Numbered from the stretch's first letter, positions 42,188-51,846 are shown. The stretch: 64,000 nt of DNA from Haloferax mucosum ATCC BAA-1512 (GCF_000337815.1 NZ_AOLN01000001.1:300211-364210), one strand, 5' to 3'. The notes: generated by a model not told the origin, from the letters alone. Numbers and translations: made by a program.

Positions 42188-42390
42188 GCCGCAACACCGC
42201 TTCTCGCGGCACTTCTGAGTGGTCTCGACTCCAGAGACGATTCCCGCTCACGACGATGCCGAGACACAGACACACAAATTATAAGATGTTGACATTCTGG
42301 CAGTTAATCTTGAAAATTTGAGACGTTTGCCCCCGAAACGACACCTTTATGCAATTTTCGAGGCCCCTGTCTCAATAGGTGACCATAGAT

Positions 42391-43515
42391 ATGGACAGAC
42401 GTTCGTTTGTCAAAGCGGCAGGGGTTGCGGGCATTGCGGGACTTGCAGGATGTACTGGCGGCCCGAGCGAGGGCGGCGAAGCCACGACGACAGAAGAAAG
42501 TGGTGGCGAAGAAACCACGACGACCGAACAGACGACGGGTGGCTCCGACGCGGCGGCCAATATCGGAATGGTCTACGCGCTCGGCGGTCTCGGCGACAAG
42601 TCCTTCAACGACGCCGCAAAGCGCGGTATCGAACAGGCGAAGACGGAATTCGGCATCACGTACGAAGAGGCACAGCCGTCCGCCTCCGAAGAGTTCCCGC
42701 AGTTCCAGCGTCGCTTCGCGCAGTCCACGAACCCGAACTACGACCTCGTCTCGTGTATCGGCTTCGCACAGAAGTCCGCGCTGAAGGAGACGGCACCGAA
42801 CTTCCCGGACCAGAATTTCATGCTCGTTGACGACGAGCTTCCGGAACTCGACAACGTTGCGAGCTATCTGTTCCGCGAGGAACAGGGTTCGTTCCAAATC
42901 GGCCACCTGGCCGGTCTGCTCACGACACAGGAGTTCGCGGCCGGTGCCGCCGAGACGACGCCCGACGAAAAGCGCGTTGGCTTCGTCGGCGGTGTCGATG
43001 CGCCGCTCATCCGGAAGTTCCAGGCCGGCTTCGAAGCCGGTGTGAAGCACGCTGACGAGGAAATCACGGTTGATGTCGCGTACTCCGGTTCGTTCTCTGA
43101 CTCCGCGAAAGGGAAGGAAATCGCCACGTCGATGTACGACAAAGGCGCGGACATCATCTACCACGCGGCCGGTGCGACCGGTCTCGGCGTCTTCCAAGCC
43201 GCGAGCGACAACGGTAAGTTCGCCGTCGGTGTTGACTCTGACCAGTCGAAGACCGAGCCGAAATACGCCGACGTCATCCTCGCGTCCATGGTCAAGCGCG
43301 TCGAAACGGCTGTCTTCACGTCCGTCGAAAACGTCGTGGACGACGATTTCAACGGCGGTACCAGCACGACGCTCGGTCTCGAAGAAGACGGTGTCGCCGC
43401 CGTTTACGGTGACGAACTCGGCTCCGAGATTCCGCAGGACGTCAAGGACAAACTCGAAACGTCGCGCGAGTCCATCATCGCCGGCGACATCGAAGTCCCG
43501 ACGACGACCGAATAA
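42391..43515 (+). CDS. BMP-family substrate-binding lipoprotein (nucleoside/sugar ABC importer)
   Basis: The 374-residue binding protein has a Tat/lipobox start (MDRRSFVKAAGVAGIAGLAG with the lipid cysteine at 21) and a Thr/Glu/Ser-rich tether. The BMP domain follows from about residue 55 (NIGMVYALGGLGDKSFNDAA, VSCIGFAQKSALKETAPNFP, EEQGSFQIGHLAG, VGFVGGVDAPLIRKFQAGFE, YHAAGATGLGVFQAAS). Known relatives (BmpA, TmpC) bind purine nucleosides. The ATPase and two permease genes follow, so the operon-like cluster is complete. A GGTGA element precedes the ATG. Confidence 0.88.
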   Translation: MDRRSFVKAAGVAGIAGLAGCTGGPSEGGEATTTEESGGEETTTTEQTTGGSDAAANIGMVYALGGLGDKSFNDAAKRGIEQAKTEFGITYEEAQPSASEEFPQFQRRFAQSTNPNYDLVSCIGFAQKSALKETAPNFPDQNFMLVDDELPELDNVASYLFREEQGSFQIGHLAGLLTTQEFAAGAAETTPDEKRVGFVGGVDAPLIRKFQAGFEAGVKHADEEITVDVAYSGSFSDSAKGKEIATSMYDKGADIIYHAAGATGLGVFQAASDNGKFAVGVDSDQSKTEPKYADVILASMVKRVETAVFTSVENVVDDDFNGGTSTTLGLEEDGVAAVYGDELGSEIPQDVKDKLETSRESIIAGDIEVPTTTE

Positions 43516-43537
43516 GTTCGTCCCCGGACGTTCGAAT

Positions 43538-43544
43538 CTTTTTC
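43538..43544 (+). terminator. T-rich termination site after the binding protein gene
   Basis: A CTTTTTC run lies 23 bases after the stop codon. In archaea such T tracts often end transcripts. It would separate the abundant binding protein mRNA from the ATPase/permease unit, which has its own promoter. Confidence 0.4.
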
Positions 43545-43771
43545 ACGACTCACACAACAACCGACAGCACGTTGCCTCCCGCGATGGCTGACCGAAGCGA
43601 CCAACAAGCCAGTGAGTTCTCGGGACGACACGGAGCAGTCCCCGTATTATCGGGGAGGGAAACGCCGTTTTCGACCGCAGAACGTGATACTGTGGTGAGC
43701 AATTCGAATCGCCCGTAAATTGGCTCGACACACCGTGTGGACGAATCCCGCGGCGACTCGAATACCACGAG

Positions 43772-43778
43772 TTTAAGC
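43772..43778 (+). promoter_or_regulatory. TATA-like box of the importer ATPase/permease unit
   Basis: TTTAAGC lies 29 bases before the ATG at 43804. The 288-base gap upstream also holds a hairpin CCCCG-TATTAT-CGGGG (43640-43655) whose role is unclear. Confidence 0.5.
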
Positions 43779-43803
43779 AAACCCCCCCGAAAAATGGGTT
43801 AAG

Positions 43804-45360
43804 ATGAGCACCGCTGTTCATCTCGACGAAATCACCAAACGGTTCCCCGGCGTCGTAGCCAACGACGAGGTGGACCTGACCGTCGAGCGAGGCACGGTGC
43901 ACGCACTTCTGGGAGAAAACGGGGCCGGTAAGACGACGTTGATGAACATCCTCTACGGGCTCTATGAACCCACAGAGGGAACCGTATACATTGACGACGA
44001 GCCGCAGGATTTCGACTCCCCTGCGGACGCAATCGACGCCGGAATCGGTATGATTCACCAGCACTTCATGCTGGTTGACCCCATGACGGTCGCCGAGAAC
44101 ATCGTCCTCGGTAACGAACCGCGAAAGTGGCTCGGAACGACCATCGACCGGAAGCGCGCGCGCCAAGAGGTCATCGACCTCTCGAACCGATACGGATTCG
44201 ACGTGAACCCCGACGACACTATCGAGGACGTGAGTGTCGGCGTTCAACAGCGCGTCGAGATTCTGAAAGCACTCTATCGCGGTGCGGACATCCTCATTCT
44301 GGACGAGCCGACTGCGGTTCTCACACCGCAGGAGGTCGAAGAGCTGTTTTACGTCTTCGAGGAACTCACAGAGCAAGGCAAGACGATTATTTTCATCAGC
44401 CACAAGCTCGGTGAGGCCATGCACGCCGCCGACGATATCACCGTCCTCCGCGACGGGAAAAACGTCGGCACGGTAAAAACGGACGAGACCACGAGCGAGG
44501 AACTCGCCGAACTGATGGTCGGTCGTGAGGTCCTTCTCGACCCGAAGGCCGAACCGCAAGCGCCGGGCGACCGGATTCTCTCCGTCGATGGACTCCACGT
44601 GGACGACAATCGCGGAATTCCGGCGGTAACCGACGTTTCGTTCGATATTCGAGAAGGCGAGGTGTTCGGTATCGCCGGCGTTGACGGCAACGGACAGTCG
44701 CAACTCGTCGAAGCTATCACCGGCCTTCGAACCCCGACTGACGGGACGATTTCCTACAAGGGACGGAACATCACCCGCGCGTCACGCCGGTCACGCATCG
44801 ACGACGGGATGGCCTACATCCCCGAGGACCGTCACGAACGCGGTCTCGTGATGGATTTCGACCTCGTACAGAACAGCATCCTCGGTAGTCAACACAGCCC
44901 GAAATTCTCCTCGGGGGGGCAGATCGACTGGCCCGGCGCGCGAGACCACACCGAGCGAATCATCGACGAGTACGACGTGCGGCCACCTCACGCCACCGCC
45001 GACGCCGAATCCTTCTCCGGCGGTAACCAACAGAAGTTCATCGTCGGCCGGGAGTTCGAGCGCGAACCGGATTTCGTCGTCGCCACCCACCCGACACGCG
45101 GCGTTGACATCGGCGCGATGGAGTTCATCCACGAACGGCTCTTGGACCTCCGGCGACAGGGGAAGGCCGTGCTTCTCGTCTCTTCGAAACTCGACGAGGT
45201 ACAGGGACTCTCGGACCGCCTCGGCGTCATGCACGACGGCGAACTCATGGACATCGTAGACCCACGCAACACCACCGAAGAAGAGATTGGCCTGCTCATG
45301 GCCGGCGAACGAACACCCACGAATACGAGTGCGGAATCGCCCGTGGGTGACGCCCAATGA
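43804..45360 (+). CDS. Nucleoside/sugar ABC importer, tandem ATPase
   Basis: The 518-residue protein has two ABC ATPase domains, as in the RbsA/MglA/NupA group. The first has Walker A GENGAGKTT (about residues 38-46) and ILILDEPTAVL. The second begins near residue 260 with a weak Walker A (VDGNGQSQL), a signature-like SFSGGNQQKFIVGRE and THPTRGVDIGAME. A full lysine is missing from the second Walker A, as is usual in this family. It follows the BMP binding protein and overlaps the permease gene as ATGA. Confidence 0.9.
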   Translation: MSTAVHLDEITKRFPGVVANDEVDLTVERGTVHALLGENGAGKTTLMNILYGLYEPTEGTVYIDDEPQDFDSPADAIDAGIGMIHQHFMLVDPMTVAENIVLGNEPRKWLGTTIDRKRARQEVIDLSNRYGFDVNPDDTIEDVSVGVQQRVEILKALYRGADILILDEPTAVLTPQEVEELFYVFEELTEQGKTIIFISHKLGEAMHAADDITVLRDGKNVGTVKTDETTSEELAELMVGREVLLDPKAEPQAPGDRILSVDGLHVDDNRGIPAVTDVSFDIREGEVFGIAGVDGNGQSQLVEAITGLRTPTDGTISYKGRNITRASRRSRIDDGMAYIPEDRHERGLVMDFDLVQNSILGSQHSPKFSSGGQIDWPGARDHTERIIDEYDVRPPHATADAESFSGGNQQKFIVGREFEREPDFVVATHPTRGVDIGAMEFIHERLLDLRRQGKAVLLVSSKLDEVQGLSDRLGVMHDGELMDIVDPRNTTEEEIGLLMAGERTPTNTSAESPVGDAQ

Positions 45361-46622
45361 GCGCCGACGGCCGCGGGAAAGCCGTCCTCCGCCGTCTCGC
45401 CAGCGCGTCGGCGATGGAGCGGATTCTCATCAGTTTCGCCGCGCTCGTCTTGGCGACGCTCATCGGAGCAGTCATCGTCCTCGTCTCTGGACGCGTCGCC
45501 ACCTGTCAAACGGCGGCAACAACACTGTTCGGCGTCGGGTTCTGTTACGACCCGCTCGACGTGTATCTCGTCTTGTTCAACGGTGCGCTCGGTCAACCCT
45601 TCCTTCTCGACAGTCCTGGTCTGTTCAATCCCGACTGGAACCCACTTAGCTTCGGACTCGCCTTTACCCTCAAGGAGACGACACTGCTCATCTTCACCGG
45701 TCTCTCGGTGGCCGTCGCCTTCCGTGCGGGCCTGTTCAACATCGGAACGCAGGGTCAACTCGTCCTCGGCGGCCTTGCGACGGCGCTTTTTGCGGTCTTC
45801 GTCGCGCCGCTCCTTCCGGGTGGCGTCGTCGGCGGTCTCATCTTGATTCCGCTCGCCGTCCTCGTCGGCGCGGTAGTCGGCGGTCTCTACGGCGCGATTC
45901 CGGGCGCACTCAAGGCCTACTCGGATGCGAACGAGGTCATCACGACGATCATGTTGAATTTCATCGCGGCGGGCATCGCAAAGGTACTCGTCAGCGAGTT
46001 CTTCCGCAACCCCGACTCGCAGGTCATCGAGACGGCTCCGATTCCGGACTGGGGGACGATTCTCCCCATCGCGTTCCCGAAGGGGAGTGACTTTTCGATT
46101 CTCGCGCTCGGCTTCGGTCTCGCACTCGTCGTCGGCGTCTGGTACCTCCTCGAACGTACCTCGCTCGGCTACGACCTCAGGACGAGCGGCGAACAGCCCG
46201 AAGCCGCCGAGTACGGCGGTGTCGATGCCAAACGAACGACTGTCGTCAGTATGTTCCTCTCCGGTGCTCTCGGCGGCATCGGCGGGGCTATCTGGGTGCT
46301 CATGGTTATCGGAAACTGGCTGACTGACGTGCCGTCGCTCGGATTCGACGGCATCACCGTCTCCATCCTCGCGGGGAACAACCCGTTCGGTATCGTCCCG
46401 GCGGCGCTCCTGTTCGGGACGCTCAAATCCGGGTCGCTCGCAGTGCAGTTCCAGACGGGCGTCCCGAAACAACTCGTCGGCGTCCTCCGCGGTCTCATCA
46501 TCTTGTTCGTCGCCATGCCCGAGTTCTTCCGCATGCTTGGAACCAGATTCACGACGACACAGGGCCGCGAGGCCGTTGCGACCGACGGCGGCGAACCTCT
46601 CTCGGGAGGTGACGACGAATGA
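45357..46622 (+). CDS. Nucleoside/sugar ABC importer, permease 1
   Basis: The 421-residue permease has about nine helices. It has the BPD_transp_2 pattern (FTGLSVAVAFRAGLFNIGTQ, GQLVLGGLATALFA, AYSDANEVITTIMLNFIAAG, ALGGIGGAIWVLMVIG). The N-terminal part includes an extra helix and a periplasmic loop with two cysteines (VATCQTAA and GFCYDP). It starts in an ATGA overlap with the ATPase and ends in the same overlap with the second permease. Confidence 0.9.
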   Translation: MSADGRGKAVLRRLASASAMERILISFAALVLATLIGAVIVLVSGRVATCQTAATTLFGVGFCYDPLDVYLVLFNGALGQPFLLDSPGLFNPDWNPLSFGLAFTLKETTLLIFTGLSVAVAFRAGLFNIGTQGQLVLGGLATALFAVFVAPLLPGGVVGGLILIPLAVLVGAVVGGLYGAIPGALKAYSDANEVITTIMLNFIAAGIAKVLVSEFFRNPDSQVIETAPIPDWGTILPIAFPKGSDFSILALGFGLALVVGVWYLLERTSLGYDLRTSGEQPEAAEYGGVDAKRTTVVSMFLSGALGGIGGAIWVLMVIGNWLTDVPSLGFDGITVSILAGNNPFGIVPAALLFGTLKSGSLAVQFQTGVPKQLVGVLRGLIILFVAMPEFFRMLGTRFTTTQGREAVATDGGEPLSGGDDE

Positions 46623-47743
46623 GCACGTCTACACTGAGTCAACTCCGCGAGACTGACCTGTCCTACAGAGCGACGCTCGTCGGCGGCGCAGTGGGGGTGT
46701 TCGTTCTCATCGCGCTCCTCGGACTCGTCTTCCCGGAGAGTATCTGGGCGAGTCTCCTCGGCATCGTCACGAGTCGCAGTACCCTCGAATCGGCACTTCG
46801 GCTCTCGGTTCCGATTACGTTCGCCGCGCTCGGCGGTATCTTCGCGGAGAAATCGGGCGTCATCAACATCGGTCTCGAAGGGCTACTCATCATCTCGGCG
46901 TTTACGGCGGTCATCACGACGGCCGTCATCGGCCCCGGGACCGTCCTTCTCACCATCCCCATCGTCGATGTCAGCCTCACCGCGATTTGGATCGGCTTCT
47001 TCGCGGGTATTCTCGCGTCGGTGCTTTTCTCGGCTATCTTCGCCGTGGTCTGTATCCGCTACAAGGCCGACCAAATCATCGCCGGACTCGCCGTCTGGCT
47101 CATCGCGCTCGGGCTGGCGCCGTTCGTCGCCACCGTCTACTACGGCGGCGTCAACACCGACAACCTCGGCACGTCGCTTGGGACGTGGACGATTCCGTAC
47201 CTTTCGGACCTCGGGTTCTTCGGTGCGTTCTTCGACGCCAGCCCGGCGGTGTACATGATGCTCGTCGCCGTCCCCGCGTCGTGGTATGTCCTGAACCGGA
47301 CGGCGTTCGGCCGCCACATCCGCGCATCCGGTGAGAACCCGAAGGCGCTCGACACCGTCGGCGTCAACGTGAGTCGCGTCCGCTACGCTGGCGTGCTCCT
47401 TTCGGGTTTCCTCTCCGGCATCGGCGGTGCCGCGCTGTCGCTCGGTCTCGGCCAGTTCATCGGTAACAACCAGACGATGGTCAACGGCAAGGGCTTCATC
47501 GCCATCGTCGCGTACCTCTTCGGGAACTACAACCCGGTCGGTGCGTTCGGCGCGTCGTTCCTCTTTGCGGGGCTGGACGCCGTCCAGATTCGCCTCCAGC
47601 AGGTACAGGGCTACACGCTCCCGGATTCGATCATCCAGACGATTCCGTACATCATGGTCATCGTCATCCTCGCGTTCGTCGGCCGGACGTACATCCCGTC
47701 TGCGGCGGGCGAACACTACGACAGCGGCGACGACAACCGGTAA
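46619..47743 (+). CDS. Nucleoside/sugar ABC importer, permease 2
   Basis: The 374-residue permease is of the same superfamily: ITFAALGGIFAEKSGVINIG, LEGLLIISAFTAVITT, VVCIRYKADQIIAGLAVWLI, LSGFLSGIGGAALSLGLGQF, YLFGNYNPVGAFGASFLFAG. It completes the heteromeric importer of binding protein, tandem ATPase and two permeases. The short C-terminal tail is acidic. The stop is followed by a pyrimidine-rich segment with a small tandem repeat. Confidence 0.9.
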   Translation: MSTSTLSQLRETDLSYRATLVGGAVGVFVLIALLGLVFPESIWASLLGIVTSRSTLESALRLSVPITFAALGGIFAEKSGVINIGLEGLLIISAFTAVITTAVIGPGTVLLTIPIVDVSLTAIWIGFFAGILASVLFSAIFAVVCIRYKADQIIAGLAVWLIALGLAPFVATVYYGGVNTDNLGTSLGTWTIPYLSDLGFFGAFFDASPAVYMMLVAVPASWYVLNRTAFGRHIRASGENPKALDTVGVNVSRVRYAGVLLSGFLSGIGGAALSLGLGQFIGNNQTMVNGKGFIAIVAYLFGNYNPVGAFGASFLFAGLDAVQIRLQQVQGYTLPDSIIQTIPYIMVIVILAFVGRTYIPSAAGEHYDSGDDNR

Positions 47744-47796
47744 CGAACCGTCGCTCGGCCTCTCGATTTCCCTCGATTCTTCCCCGGTTCTTCCCC

Positions 47797-47841
47797 GATT
47801 CTTTCGACGCCAATTCTTTCGACGCCAATTCTTTCGACGCC
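47797..47841. repeat. Three 15-bp tandem repeats after the importer operon
   Basis: Units GATTCTTTCGACGCC, AATTCTTTCGACGCC and AATTCTTTCGACGCC lie end to end, preceded by further TTCCCC-rich pyrimidine runs. The T-rich tracts may help end transcription of the importer mRNA. The copies differ only at the first base. Confidence 0.8.
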
Positions 47842-47912
47842 GATTCCCAGCGGTTGCGTCGTCGTCGGTCGAACGACCGATGCGGGAGTAAAGAGTTTTC
47901 AGCCCGCGATAT

Positions 47913-47920
47913 GGAGGTGA
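47913..47920 (+). promoter_or_regulatory. Strong Shine-Dalgarno sequence before the geranylgeranyl reductase gene
   Basis: GGAGGTGA lies 4 bases before the ATG at 47925 and is nearly the full complement of the 16S rRNA 3' end. This is unusual in a genome where most starts look leaderless, and it fixes the start codon. Confidence 0.75.
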
Positions 47921-47924
47921 TACC

Positions 47925-49295
47925 ATGTCCACACACGAGTACGACGTGGTGGTCGTCGGTGCAGGCACCTCCGGGTGCTACGCCGCCGCGACTATCGCAC
48001 GAGCGGGCTACGACGTGACAATCGTCGAGCGAAAGTCCGCGGAGGAAGCCGGACACATCGCGTGCGGCGACGCGCTGAAGGGTGCGGACGCGTTCCCCGA
48101 CGTGATTCCGAAGTCGAAAATCGAACCCGCGTTCACGAACACCGAGGTTGACCACGGTCGCTTCGAAATCCCGCAAGAAGATACCGTTCTCGACATCCCC
48201 GTACCCGGCGAACTCGCCGTTATCGACCGCTGGGAGTACGGCCGTCTCATCATCGAAGGTGCCGACGAAGCCGGCGCGGAATTCCATTACGACACCGTCG
48301 TCCAAGACGTGAAACAGGACGACGACGGCCGCGTCACCGGCATCCGCGCGAAACACGACGGCGAGGCCGTCGAGTTCGACGCAGACATCGTCATCGACGG
48401 TGCTGGCTCGCTGTCGCTTCTCCAGGACAAAGTCGATTTCTCCGACGCGACGTTCGACACGAACGTCTCGTACCAGCACTTCTCGTCGGCCTACCGCGAA
48501 GTCGTCGAGGTTCCCGAACCCGTCGAGTGGTCTGATGCGCTCGTGTTCAAGCCCGCCGAAGTCGCCGCGGGCTACGTCTGGTATTTCCCGCGAACCGAGA
48601 CGGAAATCAACGCCGGGCTTGGCTTCCAGATGACAGAAGAGCCGATGGAACTCGTTGACGACCTGAAAAAGGACCTCCGCGCCCGCCCCGAGTTCGACGA
48701 CGCGGAAGTCATCGACAAACTCGGTGCCGCGTTGCCGACGCGCCGCCCGTACGACTCGGCGACCGCCCCCGGTTACATGGCCGTCGGCGACGCCGCGGCC
48801 CACGTCAACCCGACGACCGGCGGCGGCATCGCCGGGGCCGCCTACGCCGGCTCTTACGCCGGCGAGCAGGCCACCATCGCGCTCGAAGCGGGCGACGTGA
48901 GCGAGGAGACGCTCTGGCGGTACAACCAGCGCGTCATGGACCACTTCGGCGGCCGCTATGCCAGCCTCGACGTGTACAACATCCTCTCGACGGCCGTTGA
49001 CGTGGACGACCTCATGGGGCTTATCGCCTCCATCCCCGGCGAGAAACTCGCCGAAGCGCTCTACTCCGGAACGACCTCGTTCGGCCCGACGCTTCTCGCA
49101 CGGACCGCCGCGTCGAGCTACGGCCACTGGGGTCAGATTTACAACTTCTTCAAGGTAAAGCGCCTCGCCGACGAACTGATGGCTCACTACGGCCGCTACC
49201 CGAGCAGACCGAGCGCGCTCGACGGCTGGAAGGTCGAACGCGACCGCATCATGGACGATATCTACGAAGTCACTGGCGCGTCGCCGAAGTACTAA
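47925..49295 (+). CDS. Geranylgeranyl reductase family protein (archaeal lipid saturation)
   Basis: The 456-residue flavoprotein has the FAD-binding motif VVVVGAGTSGCYAAATIARA near the N-terminus, then GDALKGADAFPD and FDADIVIDGAGSLS. The FAD motif APGYMAVGDAAAHVNPTTGG is near residue 285. The C-terminus ends with the family-typical mixed helix region. The family reduces the double bonds of geranylgeranyl chains in archaeal lipids or related isoprenoids; the haloarchaeal member may act on digeranylgeranylglycerophospholipid. It has a strong ribosome binding site. Its 3' end overlaps the convergent histidine kinase gene by 26 bases. Confidence 0.85.
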   Translation: MSTHEYDVVVVGAGTSGCYAAATIARAGYDVTIVERKSAEEAGHIACGDALKGADAFPDVIPKSKIEPAFTNTEVDHGRFEIPQEDTVLDIPVPGELAVIDRWEYGRLIIEGADEAGAEFHYDTVVQDVKQDDDGRVTGIRAKHDGEAVEFDADIVIDGAGSLSLLQDKVDFSDATFDTNVSYQHFSSAYREVVEVPEPVEWSDALVFKPAEVAAGYVWYFPRTETEINAGLGFQMTEEPMELVDDLKKDLRARPEFDDAEVIDKLGAALPTRRPYDSATAPGYMAVGDAAAHVNPTTGGGIAGAAYAGSYAGEQATIALEAGDVSEETLWRYNQRVMDHFGGRYASLDVYNILSTAVDVDDLMGLIASIPGEKLAEALYSGTTSFGPTLLARTAASSYGHWGQIYNFFKVKRLADELMAHYGRYPSRPSALDGWKVERDRIMDDIYEVTGASPKY

Positions 49296-50370
49296 CTTCG
49301 TCGGCGAACGTCACGTCCCGAAACTCGAACCGGGCACCCCCCGATTTTCCGGTCGTCGCGCGAACCGACCAGCCGTGCGCGTCGGCGACGCCGGAGACGA
49401 TGGCGAGACCGAGACCCGTCCCGTCCGGGTCTGTCGTGTAACCGGACTCGAAGATGCGGTCGTGTTCTTCCGGCGGGATTCCCGACCCGTCGTCTTCCAC
49501 GAAAAAGCCGTCTTCGAGCGGGCCGACTCGGACGTGGACGTCGGACGCCGGATTCGACCCGTCTCGACCGGACGCGTGACCGCCGTCGGCGCCGTGTTCG
49601 ACGGCGTTTCGAAAGAGATTCTCGAAGACGGCAGTGAGTCGCTCGGGGTTCGCCTGTAACTCGGCGTCGGCTTCGACGGTCAGACTGGCGGCGTCGAGAC
49701 TGGAGTTCGCAACCGCGCTCGCGGCGACGCTCGCAAGGCCGACGGGTTCGGTCTCGCCGACGGTCTCACCGCTCCGAGCGAGTTCCAACACGTCCTGAAT
49801 GAGCGCCTCCATGCGGTCGTGGGCGTCTGCGACCGTTCCGAGGTGCTCGGTGCCGTGACCCTCGCGTGCGAGTTCGAGACGCATCTGCGCGACGTTCAGC
49901 GGGTTTCGCAGGTCGTGAGTGACGACCTGTGCGAACTGGTCGAGTCGGTCGTTTCGTCGGCGGAGGTCAGCTTCTCGCGCGTCGCGTCGGGACGACCATC
50001 GCTTCGCGCCGACGGCGAGCGCGAGCGCCCCGGCCAGCAACGCGCCGTCTTCGAAGACGATAGCGAACGCGTCGGGTTGGACGACAACCTCGCCGAGTGC
50101 GTCGGTCACGGCGTAGACGCCGACGAGGAGGGTACCGGCGTAGAGCGGCCGCCAGACGGTCTGTGCGTCACGAACCGCGACGAGGGCGAACGAGCCGAGG
50201 AGGGGAAGCGGAACTAAGAGCAGTTCGACGACGAACCGGAGCAACGAGACGTCCGGGACGTCCGAAAAGAGGGCGACCTGCACGCCGGAGACACCGGCAA
50301 CGACGCCGATAAGGGCCAAACTCGGCCGAAAGTCGGCGTCCTCGGTCGATTCACCTCGTAACGGCCCCAT
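49270..50370 (-). CDS. Membrane sensor histidine kinase
   Basis: The 366-residue protein has about six hydrophobic helices (residues 17-122), a short linker, then HisKA with the phosphoacceptor H152 in VVTHDLRNPLN. The HATPase domain has an N box (ENLFRNAVEHGA), a G1 box (VEDDGSGIP) and a G2 box (DGTGLGLAIVSG). No receiver or PAS domain is fused and no response regulator is adjacent, so its partner is elsewhere. The N-terminal helices resemble a haloarchaeal sensor without a known ligand. The gene converges with geranylgeranyl reductase. Confidence 0.88.
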   Translation of the reverse strand: MGPLRGESTEDADFRPSLALIGVVAGVSGVQVALFSDVPDVSLLRFVVELLLVPLPLLGSFALVAVRDAQTVWRPLYAGTLLVGVYAVTDALGEVVVQPDAFAIVFEDGALLAGALALAVGAKRWSSRRDAREADLRRRNDRLDQFAQVVTHDLRNPLNVAQMRLELAREGHGTEHLGTVADAHDRMEALIQDVLELARSGETVGETEPVGLASVAASAVANSSLDAASLTVEADAELQANPERLTAVFENLFRNAVEHGADGGHASGRDGSNPASDVHVRVGPLEDGFFVEDDGSGIPPEEHDRIFESGYTTDPDGTGLGLAIVSGVADAHGWSVRATTGKSGGARFEFRDVTFADEVSTSATRQ

Positions 50371-50467
50371 CGCTGGCGGCTATGCACGGGGGGGACAAAT
50401 AAGCGCTGGCGTATCGATTTCTGTCGGTCGTCACCGTCTCTATCGAAACGTGACGAAGCGGCCCGCT

Positions 50468-51751
50468 TCAGGGCTTGTCTGCGGCGATGCGGTTGACGCT
50501 TCCCGAGAGCACGTCGATGGCGAGACGGATCGTCTCTTCATCGACATCGAAGGTCCGGGTGTGGTGGCCGCCGGGGTGGTCGGTGCCGACGACGACGTAC
50601 GAAGCCAACCCGCCGTTGTCTTGGACGCGTTGCATGAGATACGTCGCGTCCTCGCTCCCACCGAGTTCGTCGCTTCGGAGGACCGGACTGACGTCGTCAA
50701 CGCGGTCGCTCACATCTCCGACGATAGTTGCGAGCGCGTCGTCGCTCCGAGCGCTCGGGGCTTTCCCCTCGACTGTGATTTCGACATCGCAGTCGTACAT
50801 CGCGGCGGCCGACTCGATGACGGTGTGGGCGCGGTCTTCCATGTACTCCATGAGTTCGGTCGTCTCACCGCGAACCTCGCCTTCGATGAACGACTCTTCT
50901 GCGATGATGTTCGTGGCGGTGCCGCCGCCCATCAAGCCGACGTTGACGCGGGTCGCGCCGTCCGAGTGCCGGGAGATACCGTAGAGGTTCTGGGTGGCCG
51001 CGGCGGCCGCGAGGTTCGCGTTGTTCCCCGCTTCGGGTTTGGCTCCTGCGTGGGCCGGCGCACCGGCGAACTCCGCGCGGAAGTGCGAGACGGCGAGGAA
51101 ACCATCGACGCCGCAGACGACTTCGCCGGTCGGGTGGTCGAGACCAACGTGCACCGCGAGCAAGTAGTCCACGTCGTCGAGGTGGCCGCTCTCGGCGACG
51201 GCTTTTGCGCCGGCGACGAGTTCCTCGCTGGGTTGGAAAAACACCTTGAATGTCCCCTGAAAGTCGGAGTTGGCGACGGCGTCGAGCACGCCGAGACCGA
51301 TAGTCGCGTGGGCGTCGTGCCCGCAGGCGTGCATGAACCCCTCCGTTTCGGAGCGGAATCCCTCCGCCGCGGGAACGTGGTCGTCGTCGTCGGACTCGGT
51401 AATCGGGAGTGCGTCGATATCCACGCGGAGAGCGACAGTCGGTCCCTCGCCGCGTTCGAGGACGGCGAGCGCGCCCGTGTAGCCGCCGGCGAGTCGGTCG
51501 AGGATGTCCGCCCGCGCGCCAGCCTCACGCGCTCGTTCGAACCACGTGGAGAGTTCGTCGTCGTCGGGGACGGCCATCCGCTCGTCGGCGTCGAGTATCT
51601 CGGGGCCGACGTAGAGCGCATCGAGGTCGCGCGTTTCCAGTTCGTCCACGATGCGGGCGGTGGTGTAGAACTCGCGCCACGCCGGTTCGGGGTGTCGGTG
51701 AAGGTCGCGCCGGAACGACACGAGTTCCTCTATCGACGCTTGTTGGCTCAT
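50468..51751 (-). CDS. M20-family metallohydrolase (amidohydrolase)
   Basis: The 427-residue enzyme has the M20 pattern: FRRDLHRHPEPAWREF at the N-terminus, ALRVDIDALPI with the metal aspartate, GFMHACGHDAHATIGLG with the metal histidines, FFQPSEE with the catalytic glutamate, and GGVHTRTFD-like GGHHTRTFDVDEE near the end. The dimerisation domain lies between about 215 and 330 (AEFAGAPAHAGAKPEAGNNA). The substrate is an N-acyl amino acid or p-aminobenzoyl-glutamate-like compound; it cannot be fixed. It is divergent from the NhaC antiporter gene, 127 bases apart. Confidence 0.87.
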   Translation of the reverse strand: MSQQASIEELVSFRRDLHRHPEPAWREFYTTARIVDELETRDLDALYVGPEILDADERMAVPDDDELSTWFERAREAGARADILDRLAGGYTGALAVLERGEGPTVALRVDIDALPITESDDDDHVPAAEGFRSETEGFMHACGHDAHATIGLGVLDAVANSDFQGTFKVFFQPSEELVAGAKAVAESGHLDDVDYLLAVHVGLDHPTGEVVCGVDGFLAVSHFRAEFAGAPAHAGAKPEAGNNANLAAAAATQNLYGISRHSDGATRVNVGLMGGGTATNIIAEESFIEGEVRGETTELMEYMEDRAHTVIESAAAMYDCDVEITVEGKAPSARSDDALATIVGDVSDRVDDVSPVLRSDELGGSEDATYLMQRVQDNGGLASYVVVGTDHPGGHHTRTFDVDEETIRLAIDVLSGSVNRIAADKP

Positions 51752-51846
51752 CGTGCGTCCGTTTTCCCGCGAATCATGATAAACTCTTGTGACGATGTAG
51801 AAGTAAACTCGAATTCTTGACTAACTAATTGGAGGAAATTCGTGCC

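Noticed and set aside
34885..42312. Similar strings TTGACATTCTAGC near 34887 and TTGACATTCTGGC near 42290, considered as a shared operator
   Set aside because: The match is short and not palindromic, and one copy follows a gene end while the other precedes a promoter. Chance is a sufficient explanation.
43640..43655. CCCCG-TATTAT-CGGGG hairpin between the BMP gene and the importer ATPase, considered as a riboswitch or terminator
   Set aside because: It is a single 5-bp stem without a T run or a larger conserved fold. It lies upstream of the predicted promoter at 43772, so it would not be in the importer mRNA.
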